Assembly: GCA_903813345.2 (NCBI GenBank)
Contig: CAIIXF020000568.1
Location: 62,001-126,000, forward strand
DNA length: 64,000 bases
Source: Owenia fusiformis
Taxonomy: Eukaryota; Annelida; Polychaeta; Sabellida; Oweniidae
Direction: 5' to 3'
Both the position numbers and the translations under genes were made by a program. Positions 22,479 through 32,752 of the stretch are shown piece by piece. Numbering within the stretch: position 1 is the first letter of the stretch; each line of letters opens with the position of its first letter. The notes beneath the pieces are model-generated. The model was not told the origin of the DNA, did not search any database, and worked only from the letters and a program-made list of their open reading frames with translations.

Positions 22479-23765
22479 TCCCATCGAACGAAGTTCGGAG
22501 GGATATAGGGAACGCCTCCGTCCGTCCGTCCGTACGTCCGTCCGTCCGTCCGTCCGTCCGTACGTACGTCCGTCCGTCCGTACGTCCGTCCGTCCGTCCG
22601 TACGTCCGTCCGTCCGTCCGTCCGGGCAATAACTCAAATACCGTTGGCCCGATTTTGTTCATATTTTATACACATATACCCTATGGGGGTAGAAGTTCTG
22701 CTCGAAAGCTGATTTTCAAAATGGCCGCTCATTTCAAAATGGCGGCCATTTTAGTGCCAAATTTACAGTAATTTAGGTGCAATATGTAAAACTGTAATAG
22801 CAATATGTTTTAGATGTAAAAAAATTATATAGGACATTAATAAAGCTAGAAATGTAGATATTAAAGAAGCACATGGCAGCCATCTTGAAAAATGGCGGCC
22901 TTTACTCATTATTTTACGAATTTTGCTCTAACTCGAAAAGTAGTGGAGCGATTTTGTTCATATTTGGTATGTGAATACTATAAACATTGCACACTGTCTA
23001 AAGACACTTTTGGAAGAAGGTGGCCATTTTGAAAAATGGCCGCCATTTTGAAAAATGGTCACCATTTTAACGTATTTTACTATAACTCGAAAAGTAGTGA
23101 AGCGATTTTGTTCATATTTGGTATGTGAATACTATAAGCATGGCACACTGTCTAATGACACTTTTGGTAGAAGGCGGCCATTTTCAAAATGGCCGCCATT
23201 TTAACGTATTTTACTATAACTCGAAAAGTAGTGGAGCAATTTTGTTCATATTTGGTATGCGAATATTATAAGCTTGACACACTGTCATATGACACTTTTG
23301 AAAGAAGGCGGCCATTTTGAAATTTTTTTTGAAAAATGGCCGCCATTTTAACATATTTTACTATAACTCAAAAAGTAGTGAAGCGATTTTGTTCATATTT
23401 GGTATGTGAATACTGTAAGCATGGCACACCTTCTATTGACAGTTTTGGTAGAAGGCGATTATTTTTGCAAAATGGCCCCCATTTTAACATATTTTACTAT
23501 AACTTGAAAAGTAGTGGAGCGATTTTGTTTATTTTTGGTATGTAAATACTATAAGCACAGCACACTGTCTTATGGCACTTTTGGTAGAAGGTGGCCATTT
23601 TGAAAAATGGCCGCCATTTTAACGTTTTTTGCTATAACTTGAAAAGTAGTGGAGCGATTTTGTTATAAGCATGGCACATGGTTTAATGACACTTTTGGTA
23701 GAAGGCGGCCATTTTGAAAAATATACTTTGTTTGTAAAAATGCCATCCATAGCTGTTCGATGGGA
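22479..23765. mobile_element. Nested repeat element with (GTCC)n and GGCCATTTT arrays
   Basis: Its ends TCCCATCGAAC...GTTCGATGGGA are inverted. Inside, 22514-22623 is a CCGT/CCGTA microsatellite. From about 22690 to 23720 a unit of about 120 bp is repeated some seven times, containing AAAATGGCCGCCATTTT, CTATAACTCGAAAAGTAGTG and AGCGATTTTGTTCATATTTG. Open frames through it are repeat-encoded (Pro-Ser-Val-Arg) and not genes. Confidence 0.7.
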
Positions 23766-24529
23766 TTCGCTACGCTTTGGCGTTGCCGTTGTTCTGGTTA
23801 TGACGCATGCCCAGTTAATAAATTAATTAGAACTTATAATCTAAGATAGATGTCACTTACGTTCATTAAATTACAGCAGTCCCTACCCATAATGCGCCTT
23901 ATATTGCGGGAATATTTTGTTTAGCGCCATAGAAAAACAAAATGTATTCTCCCGACAGATGACAGAATATGAACTTGCCCCCGTTTGTGGACATTTGGTG
24001 TGCAAACTTATACCGGACTGATCGCAGAAAAGCAATTTGAATCATGGAAATGAAGTACTTTTAAGTTTTTTATGAAAGTTTCGATAGTGAACCATGGGAG
24101 CCAATCCTTCTTGGAGTAAAAGAAAGAAGCGTGCCTGCAATAATCAAGGTCACAAATTTGTCAAATTCCTTTTAAATACGGTAGATTTCGACAGCAAAAA
24201 ACTGAGATTTTACGGGAGTTATACCAAGAATACCGGAGATTTTACGGGAGTTATACCAGAAAACGGGAGATTTAACGGGAGTTATACCAAGAATACGGGA
24301 GATTTTACGGGAGTTATACCAGAATACGGGAGATTTAAGGGAGATTTCAGCAAAATGCGGGAGATTTTACGGCCATATTTTTAAAAAAATTACGGGAGAT
24401 TTTAGTAGAAATACGGTACGGGAGTTTTTACGGGAGAAAACGGTACGGGAGTTTGGTATTTTTTATGGAAAAACAAAAAATTTACGGGATATTCCCGTAA
24501 AAAAATGGGAGGTTGGCAAGTCTGAATAG

Positions 24530-24941
24530 GGCTCCAGAAATAACGGATGCCTTTTTATATATGTTAATTTCATCTGACGTCATTGCATAGTTAATAAGTA
24601 CGCATTTAGCATGTGTTCCTTCTAGCTCGCTGATTGGTTGACATATAATCAGCGTGGTCCAGGTTTGAAATGATTTATGACCCGGGCTGTCACAGGTATC
24701 GGTCATGGGGTAGACTATATCCTCTAGTCTGATATTTTTTTTAATTTGGTTGAAAATATTGAGACTAAAAGACTTAAGTGTCCTATGTAAATGTTCACAA
24801 ACACATTTGTTCACATGTAAATTGTAATTCAAAATGGCTGATGGAGTAAATTAATTTGCATATTTGTAAGTTCCACTAGCTTTATCTCAACTAGGCAATC
24901 TGCTGTGTTACTTTTAAAGGCATTTAATTGTACCTTGCTAC
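24530..24941. other. Unassigned intergenic DNA
   Basis: The first few bases are the tail of MITE copy B. The rest is non-coding and I recognise nothing in it. Confidence 0.35.
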
Positions 24942-24945
24942 TTAA

Positions 24946-25433
24946 ACCTGCACATCGCTCCAAAACGCAATCTTTGGTTGTTTCGGGGGTGAACTTTATC
25001 ATTTTGAGCTTAATGAAAGATTATAGAATGATGAACAAATGGGGCAAATCTTGTGTAGAAATACTTTCGATAAATGTGTCATTTCAAAGATTATTCATTG
25101 AATTGCTTCGATCGGCGCCGACGATATGATTTTGGAAAGGTTTCTAAATGAAGAACGTGACGTCACTTCCGAATCATAGCATTCAAAATAAGTAGCGTTT
25201 AATTACTTCCACATTTATAATAACCAATACGGTGGTCTAGCGGTACAATTCTCGCCTAGCACGCGGGAGGCCCGGGTTCGAATCCCGCATTCGCCTTTTT
25301 ATTTTTTTTAACAAAATGATTGTTCTTTGATATAACGCAGAAAAAAACAATTTTTATTTACATAAACTTTATATTAGAGCTTAAAAATGTAAAAACAATG
25401 TCAACATATTGCGTTTTGGAGCGATGTGCAGGT
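24946..25433. mobile_element. TTAA-flanked MITE carrying a tRNA-like sequence
   Basis: A 488-bp element whose ends form a perfect inverted repeat of about 26 bp starting ACCTGCACATCGCTCCAAAA. Both sides have TTAA (24942-24945 and 25434-25437). TTAA targeting is known for piggyBac and Kolobok elements. It contains a tRNA-Ala-like sequence at 25226-25295 and no protein coding. Confidence 0.85.
25226..25295 (+). tRNA. tRNA-Ala(AGC)-like sequence, probably a pseudogene
   Basis: Box A (TGGTCTAGCGG) and a perfect box B (GGTTCGAATCC) are present. The anticodon stem CTCGC/GCGGG holds a 7-base loop CTAGCAC (25256-25262), giving anticodon AGC. A T-run follows at once, as expected for Pol III termination. 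However, the seven bases at the 5' end (AATACGG) do not pair with those at the 3' end (ATTCGCC), so the acceptor stem cannot form. It could be transcribed without being a working tRNA. Confidence 0.6.
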
Positions 25434-25700
25434 TTAATTGAATTTGTATAATGTCTATTTTATTGAAGTAATGCTTCCTCTAATTGATAATTTTGTGCAA
25501 AAAATTTCACTGCAATTACCACACGACAGAACATTATGATAACAGACTGAGTACTACATGTAACTCAGTCTGTTGGATACATACTAGGTCACAGGGGCAG
25601 AGCTACTAAATTGTAATATAGTATTGTGAAACTTTTAAACAAGCGTTAAGATGTAATTTACTGAATGTTTTTTCACTTTCAGGTTGTGGCACAATCAAAA

Positions 25701-28700
25701 ATGGCGCCATCTTCTGTCATCCTTGATGATACTCTGACTAATGAGGTTTCCCAGGCCATTTTCACAATATGTAAGAGACGGCTTGAGAATGTCAGCGATA
25801 CAATGGAAATAGATGGCATTATCTACATCTCCCAGAGCACCAAGGAGAATTATGTCATTCAACTTCATAGTAAAGTGCAGCAAACAACGTCACCAAAAAC
25901 GCCAGAGAAGAAACCTAAAAACAAAAATCCGAACGAGATTACTGGGTCTGAACTTGAACATGAAATAGACATTAATGACCCAAAGGAAGATATTTCAGTC
26001 GGAAAGAAAAGGAAACCAAAGCGATCACTCGTGAAGATACATCAAAAACATGATGACAATTTTGAACCACCACAAGTGATAAAGCGCCATCTTGAGGAAG
26101 AATCTGGAATCAGGCGTTCAAGTAGAAAGAGATTTAAACCAGGAAAATTCAAAAATGTCACTGGTAAGTGATGTACATTAAGATATGAATTTGTGTATAA
26201 CATTGTCTGATAGTAATAGGTAGTCTTTTGTCGGATTTGTCATTCACTTTATAATCAAACATTAGTTTAATCGATAAAATGTGTTGGCTTGTATTTCTAA
26301 TGTTTCCCATTTGCTTTTTGTATCATGAAAATAAAATATTTGTGTTAAACCCTTAATTATAACATAAACAAGTATTATCACATTATTATTGAATAATATT
26401 TGTTATCACCTTTAGGGAATGTAGATGACCTTATACTGAGAGTTGAGACTGGAGAGGAGTGGGATGAAACCCATAATTCTCCACAAGAGATGAGAGAGGA
26501 AGGTGAGACCCACAATTCCCCACAAGAAGCAATGGAGGAAGGTGAGACCCATAATCAAAAGGTTGGGGCAGGAGAAGAAGGAAATGAGACCCACAATCCT
26601 CAGGCTGTGAAGGGAGATGATACCCACAATGAAGGTAGACAAGGTGGTATTGAATGGACTGAAAAAGGTACATCTAAAACTATGGTAACTATGTATGTAA
26701 CATATATTTGTTTTTCAGGTCCTCACAATTCAATTTAATTTAATTCAATTTATTTCAATTTTTCAGATAATACATGGGCATAGCCAGGGGGGGGGGAGAG
26801 TGATGGGTGCAATTCCCACCCCACCTAAAAAAAAGCTAAAAACAATTGTGTAAAATATGTTGAAAAAATTAACAAATTTTAGTTTGAAATGTTTAAAATG
26901 CACATACAAATAAAGTGATAAAACTAATACATGTTGAATTTATAGATGTCACTTGTAGTAAGTAAATACTGCACTTGTCGGCCATCTATATTGGTCAGCA
27001 GGATATTGAGTTCACAGAAATAAACTTTGGATTTTTAATGAAGTCTGATGATATTTCTTAATATGATTATTACTAAATAATTCATTCAACTCACTGGCAT
27101 TGGAATATATAAGTAATAATAAATAACATAATCTTCCATTTTTAACTGAACAAAATGGGATTTTAACCCTTTCACGACGATAGGCTCCATATGGAGCCCT
27201 ATTATGTAATACCTTTCAGGACGAAGGCTCCTTTTGGCACCATTATTTTTATTCATATACATCAATGAAATGACAATATCTCCAGTTCTATTCAGTATTT
27301 TTACATCAATTCTTGACAAGTTGTTCAAATTTGATAATCCTTACTACAAAATTTTATTTTAGTGATAAAATTCAAGGTATAGGTCCTGGGGCATAGGTTA
27401 TTTGCAGTTTTCCCCTAAAAACCGTTCTTACTTATCCGTCACCAGGGCCAACATTTTTCTTTTATATTCACGTCGGGAAAGGGTTAATACTGTCAACATA
27501 CTCATTAACATTTTAGAGAGGCTTAAGAAAATAAGAACAAAAACAGTATGAGAAGTCCAGAGATCTGTGTTTGTTCATTTTTGATTGAAAAGATGGCGTA
27601 CTTGGTTGTTGGGTTGTCACATAGAACAAAAAATGAATGACTATGTGATATGAACATCGTTGCCATCTTTCATTTAATATTGCAAAAAACTTGACTTAAA
27701 ATTTTTACAGATCAAACATTTGAAAAAGTGCTATATTGTCGTCGTCTTGTGCTGTTGGGCGGGCGTTTGGGCGTGCGGGTGTGCGGGCGTGCGGGCGGGC
27801 GGGACATAAACTAAATCTTGTCATCAAATTTCCAGGATAACTGCTTACCTGTTCAACTTGAAATTTTAACAGATGCAAGAGCAGACTAGTACCAAGATCT
27901 GATTAGGTTAAGGGCATGCTGGGTAAACTATGTGGCGGCCATTTTGAATTTTTCAACAAATCTTGTCATCAAAATTCCAGGAAAACCACTTATCCGTTCA
28001 ACTTGAAATTTTTACAGATGCAAGAGCAGACTATTGCCAAGATCTGATTAGGTTTTGGGTATGCTGGCTGAATTACATGGTGGCCATTTTGAATTTTTTA
28101 ATTTGGCGGCCATTTTGAATTTTTCAACTTGCTCCAAATTGACCAAATTTTTTTTTTAAAAACATCTACAAGTTCTCAGAAGTTCAAATCTGACCTTAGA
28201 TTTCAGATTTGACCTTTCGTTGACCTTCAGTGGCCTTGAAAAGGTAAAAAATTTGATTTTCTAAATTGATATTTTGGATTTAAATTTAGGTCAGCTAATT
28301 ACAAAAGACCTACTGAGGTCTGAAAAAGTGAAATTTTCAAGGTCGAAGGTCATCAAATTAGGTCACAAACAATGTTATCTAAATTTTCCCAAAGTTCAAG
28401 ACTACAAATAAATTCTTGTCATCAAAATTGCAGGAAAACCGCTAACCTTGTCAACTTGAAATGTTTACAGATGGAAGAGCAGACTAGTGCCACGGTCTGA
28501 TTAGGTTTTGGCCATGCTGGGTAAATTGCATGGTGGCCAGTTTGCTCTTCAAAGTGCGATATTTATCACTGTGTGTCTTGTTGATAATTTATTGTAAGAT
28601 CAAATTTGTACTAAAATCAATCCATTGGAAATATAAGGGGGTGAAAAGTAAGTCTTCATTTTGCGAAAGATACTGAAAAGATATGTTCATGTATTGAATC

Positions 28701-31700
28701 ACTTAAACATAGCCAACACATATATTTCTATAAATGTTAAGTTCTTTTTATTAAGTCTATTATCTTCTTATACCACTACAATAAATCATTGAATATTTTA
28801 TTTTTCTTCAGAAGAAATAGAGAGTGGGAAAGAAGAGAACCACAAGAAAGAACATGATCAGCTTAATGAACAAAGTGTTAAAGATAGTGTTGGAAATGAA
28901 GAGCAGATTAACGCTGTGGAGGAACCAGCTCAGGAAGACACTGGTAACCAAGAGGAAGATAATACAGATACTGTTAAAGATGGTGAGGCAAATGAGCATG
29001 ACTATGTAAAAGATAAAGGTGATGACCAATCCGAATCAGTTGATGTAAAAAATGCATTTAAAGATCCAGATGCTTTGAAAGCTGCCATTGAAATATTTAA
29101 CATGACATCTAAACCAGAGAAAAAATCATGTAAACTTCCCAATGGTAAATTCATGTGTGATCACCCGACATGTGGAAAAACATACATAGACTTTGGGAGC
29201 ATGTGTGTCCACAGAACCATCCATACTGATCATCGCTATGAATGTGAGCTTTGCCTAAAAAAGTACACCCGTAAGGATAGCCTAATGAAACATGTTTGTG
29301 CGAAAGTAAAAGTGAAAAATATGGAACAGAAGCATGTATGCGCAGTATGTGAGGAGAACTTCTTAAACTTGAAATATTTGGAGATTCATATGAAGACCGA
29401 GCACCCGACAAAACTTCTGTTCAGGTGTAAGATTTGCCCGAATTCAGTTTTCCGTACCCAGTACAAGCTGAGTCAACATGATTTGATTGTACACGGGGAA
29501 AAGAGTTTTATATGCCCAGAGTGTGGGGCTTCATTCACCAACAAAGTGAAGCTGAGATATCACGAAAACTCTCATAAGCAGAAGAAACTCAAATCTCAAA
29601 ATGAGACAGATCTAGAAGTTCTGAAAAAAGCATTTCACATTTGCAACGTCTGCTCTAAGAAATATGAATCATATGGTGGACTTCAAAAACATATGAGAAT
29701 ACATACTGGGAAATTATTCATGTGTGAGCTTTGCCCGAAGAGTTACATTTCCCAAGATTCCTTGAGCCAGCATATATATAACTCTCATGAGAAGCCCCAA
29801 ACTAAGCCGCAGCCTTTAAACAAGGCCAATGGTCCACCCTTCATCTGCCCAGAGCCTGACTGTGCGATGTCATTCCAACTGATGTATAAATTTAGGCGAC
29901 ACTATCGGTGGCACAGTGGTGATCTCTGGACCTGTACATATTGTGGTGAGTCATAACTTCGCTTGTTCCCTAATTCTTCAATTCAATTTTTAGTTCTAAA
30001 CTCCCAAATAGAAACTTAGAAGTCTTGGAATTTGAAATTTTATGTAACGTTACAAGATGTTAGTTTGAGAAATGAATAAAGAAGGCAAATCATTTGAGAA
30101 ATATGATGATGCTTATGTTTCTTGCCTAATAACCTTTTGCCTGTGAAACACATATTTTCACAAATACACAAAAAGCACTTTTACAGATGCCTCAACTTAG
30201 ATCTTTTGTCTGTTCATCAGTACACATTTGTGATTCCAATATGATACGTGACGTAACAATAACTTAAACTAGAACAATTGATTTACTGGTCTATATTGGA
30301 GTATGTATGACCGCTAAAATTCATAAATGCAAAAAGTTGTGTTACTTGTCTATATGTCTGTTTATCATATTAGAATCATAACAAAGACCGAGATTTTATG
30401 ATTTATGTCCAATATATGACCTCAAATTTTATGCTGGCCATTGCCGAAGAACAGAATAAAATTTTCAGTCATATATTACACCATAAATCATAAAACTTTG
30501 GTCTTTATTCCTTAATTCTAATCTTGGTCTTTATTCCTTAATTCTAATCTCGGTCTTTATTCCTTAATTCTAATCTCGGTCTTTATTCCTTAATTCTCAT
30601 CTCTGTCTTTATTCCTTAATTCTAATCTCGGTCTTTATTCCTTAATTCTAATCTCGGTCTTTATTCCTTAATTCTAATCTCGGTCTTTATTCCAATTAAT
30701 TCTAATCTCGGTCTTTATTCCTTAATTCTAATCTCGGTTTTTATTCCTTATTTCTAATCTCGGTCTTTATTCCTTAATTCTAATCTCGGTCTTTATTCCT
30801 TAATTCTAATCTCGGTCTTTATTCCTTAATTTTAATCTCGGTCTTTATTCCTTAATTCTAATCTTTGTCTTTATTCCTTAATTCTAATCTCGGTCTTTAT
30901 TCCTTTATTCTAATCTCGGTCTTTATTCCTTAATTCTAATCTCGGTCTTTATTCCTTAATTCTAATCTCGGTCTTTATTCCTTAATTCTAATCTCGGTCT
31001 TTATTCCTTAATTCTAATCTCGGTTTTTATTCCTTAATTCTAATCTCGGTCTTTATTCTTAAATTCTAATCTCGGTTTTTGTAGATAAAGCATTTGATGA
31101 GAAACACCGCATGGATCAGCATATGGAGGCTGTTCACAGTAATGTGCTCAAGTATAAATGCAGCGATTGTGCACGTGGGTTCACTACAAAGTAAGTATTG
31201 AGTTTACTTATTGTTCATTACAAAGTACTTCAAGTTTAATTTCTTCACTCCAAAGTAAGTACTGAGTTTCATCAATCCATTCAGCGCATGGATCAGCATA
31301 TGGAGGCTGTTCACAGTAATGTGCTCAAGTATAAATGCAGCGATTGTGCACGTGGGTTCACTACAAAGTAAGTATTGAGTTTAATTATTGTTCATTACAA
31401 AGTACTTCAAGTTTAATTTCTTCACTCCAAAGTAAGTACTGAGTTTCATCAATCCATTCAGTACAAAGTAAGAGTTTAATCATTCATTTAGTACAAAGTA
31501 AGAATTTAATCATTCATTTAGTACAAAGTAAGAGTTTAATCATTCATTCAGTACAAAGTAAGAATTTAATCATTCATTCAGTACAAAATAAGAATTTAAT
31601 CATTCATTCAGTACAAAGTAAGTACTGAGTTTAATCATCCATTCAGTACAACTTAAGAGTTTAATCATTCATTCAGTACAAAGTAAGTACTGAGTTTAAT

Positions 31701-32752
31701 CATCCATTCAGTACAACGTAAGAGTTTAATCATTCATTCAGTACAAAGTAAGTACTGTGTTTAATCATTCATTCGCTACAAAGTATACGTGTAATTCATG
31801 TCAAGTGGTATTTCTGGACCCCTCTAAGAATTTTGATACCAGTTTCTATAACGTTTGTTTATTTTTAATAAAAAACATTACAAATTGAAGAATTGTGTTA
31901 TTGATATTATGAGACAAATATGATTGTATGATTGATACAAGATGTAATTGTGCAAAATGTGACCTTGACACCACGCTGAATGATGAGTAATTAACGTTTT
32001 TGTGGTTCCTTTTTTGGCTCACCCTGTATAATTAATGTTCCAGGAGTGCCAGAGCAAAACATTATAAGCAGACCCATGGGACAGGGGCTCTAAAACAGCA
32101 AGCCAACACGACCAATCATGATAGAATAATGCTTGAAGGAGCTTTGGATGGCATTAGCAAATCAGTGGAGCTACTAGATAAGGACCCTGGCACTAAAATG
32201 ATCCTCATTGAGACAACTGATGGTGAATATATATCAATCCCCATGATTCAACCAGATGCTGATAATAATCAAATAGATCCTGCGGTTTATACCCATGGAT
32301 CGGATATCATAGCGCAAAATGCTGAAATTGCAACTACAGCTGGGTCGGAGATATCTAATACAGATAGCCCAGGAATTCAGAGCCATGAATCTGAGAATAT
32401 TACACATGGACTGCAAATTTTGACTCATGGATCCGAAATAGCCAGTCAAGTGTCGGGAATGATATCAGATGGGACTGAAGTCATAGCACATCCAGAGGAA
32501 ATCACATGCATTGCACAAGACACTGAAATGATAACTGAGAATTCAGAAGTTGTCCCCGAAGGATCGCAAATAATTATCAATGTTGAGGACTCGGAGCAGG
32601 TTTACGATTCCCAGAATGCAATTAATTATAATAATGTGAATTCGCAGGTTGCAGAGGATGGGGAATTTAAAATGCAGACAATGTTAATTTTGAAAGAAAA
32701 TGAAACAGAACATTGTGTACAAGTTGAAGTCGATCCCCAGAATTATTCTTGA
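25701..32752 (+). CDS. Gene B: multi-finger C2H2 zinc-finger protein, 5 exons
   Basis: Coding exons: 25701-26163, 26416-26667, 28812-29945, 31085-31190 and 32044-32752. They total 2664 nt, giving 887 aa plus stop. Donors are CTG|GTAAGT, AAG|GTACAT, GTG|GTGAGT and AAA|GTAAGT; introns 1-3 are phase 1 and intron 4 is phase 2. Every join keeps frame, and fingers 9 and 10 are completed only across joins 3-4 and 4-5, which supports the model. An acceptor TTTCACTTTCAG lies 19 bases before the ATG, so a 5' UTR exon is expected. The N-terminus has the gene A block (EIDGIIYIS). Exon 2 encodes five ETHN/DTHN repeats in an acidic stretch. Exon 3 encodes eight fingers (the second is imperfect) and half of the ninth; the tenth is CSDCARGFTTK...HYKQTH. 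The tail (about 180 aa) is acidic, Ser/Glu/Ile-rich with loose HGSEI-type repeats, perhaps an activation region. Likely a nuclear DNA-binding regulator (inference); no orthologue named. Confidence 0.9.
26164..26415. other. Gene B intron 1
   Basis: A short AT-rich intron, GTAAGT at the start and CACCTTTAG at the end. Nothing else is seen in it. Confidence 0.7.
27163..27487 (+). mobile_element. piggyBac-like MITE, complete copy C, in gene B intron 2
   Basis: A 325-bp unit that starts and ends with TTAA and has inverted ends CCCTTTCACGACG / CCCTTTCCCGACGTG. It is the best-preserved of three copies in this window (others at 1474-1992 and 21361-21641) and provides the empty sites for the insertions in those copies. 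Near its left end is a palindrome around GGCTCCATATGGAGCC. Non-coding. Confidence 0.85.
27719..28567 (+). repeat. Interspersed repeat with GC-rich microsatellite, gene B intron 2
   Basis: It begins with a GGGCGTGCGGGC-type tract (27757-27804). Three diverged units of about 130-200 bp follow, each with CTTGTCATCAAA(A/T)TTCCAGG, CAACTTGAAATTTTTACAGATG and TGCTGGGTAAATT plus a GGCGGCCATTTTGAATTTTT block. Non-coding. It resembles the array at 22690-23720 only in the GGCCATTTTG motif. Confidence 0.75.
30494..31081 (+). repeat. Minisatellite at the 3' end of gene B intron 3, about 22 units of 26 bp
   Basis: The unit is TTCCTTAATTCTAATCTCGG plus TCTTTA. Each unit holds a branch-point-like TTCTAAT followed by a pyrimidine-rich stretch. 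The last copy is altered to read CTCGGTTTTTGTAG and supplies the acceptor of exon 4 at 31084. Most units are near identical, so expansion is recent. Confidence 0.95.
31108..31461 (+). repeat. 177-bp tandem duplication of the exon 4 end and its donor
   Basis: 31108-31284 and 31285-31461 are nearly identical (one difference seen). The unit contains the last 83 bases of exon 4, the donor AAA|GTAAGT and the start of intron 4. The second copy begins right after an AG (CCATTCAG|CGCATGG), so it could be read as an exon, but its 83 bases would shift the frame at either join. Confidence 0.9.
31462..31779 (+). repeat. Donor-derived minisatellite in gene B intron 4, ten units
   Basis: Units of 30-35 bp read TACAAAGTAAGAGTTTAATC plus ATTCATTCAG. 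Each is bounded by an acceptor-like TTCAG and includes a donor-like CAAA|GTAAG; eight of ten keep GTAAG. The sequence is plainly related to the exon 4 donor region just upstream. Confidence 0.95.
31780..32043. other. Rest of gene B intron 4
   Basis: AT-rich intron sequence ending in AATGTTCCAG. No other feature is recognised. Confidence 0.6.

Larger units (their letters stand above)
21642..24524. mobile_element. CAG...CTG element, 2.9 kb, with 5-bp duplication AATAG
   Basis: Inverted ends CAGACTTGCCAACCT...AGGTTGGCAAGTCTG are flanked by AATAG on both sides (21637-21641 and 24525-24529). The complete MITE copy at 27163-27487 (read in reverse, ACATAATAGGGCTCC) is an empty site. Both end regions are made of minisatellite units of about 30-37 bp: GGGAGTTTTTACGGTAGATTT-type on the left and GGGAGTTATACC-type on the right. 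The middle holds another nested repeat (22479-23765). No transposase is seen, so it is non-autonomous. Confidence 0.85.

Noticed and set aside
22459-22771. Frames rich in Pro-Ser-Val-Arg or Asp-Gly-Arg-Thr
   Set aside because: They are encoded by the CCGT/CCGTA microsatellite and open on both strands.
24094-24384. 96-codon frame starting MGANPSWSKRKK with repeated TGDFTGVIPE
   Set aside because: Most of it is translation of the ACGGGAGTTATACC minisatellite inside a transposable element. There is no splice or domain support.
25226-25295. A functional tRNA-Ala gene
   Set aside because: The acceptor stem halves do not pair, and the sequence lies inside a MITE. I keep it as a tRNA-like feature only.
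30494-31779. Regular 26-35 bp repeats resembling a CRISPR array
   Set aside because: There are no unique spacers of constant length, the unit is continuous, and the arrays lie in introns of a spliced eukaryotic gene. They are minisatellites.
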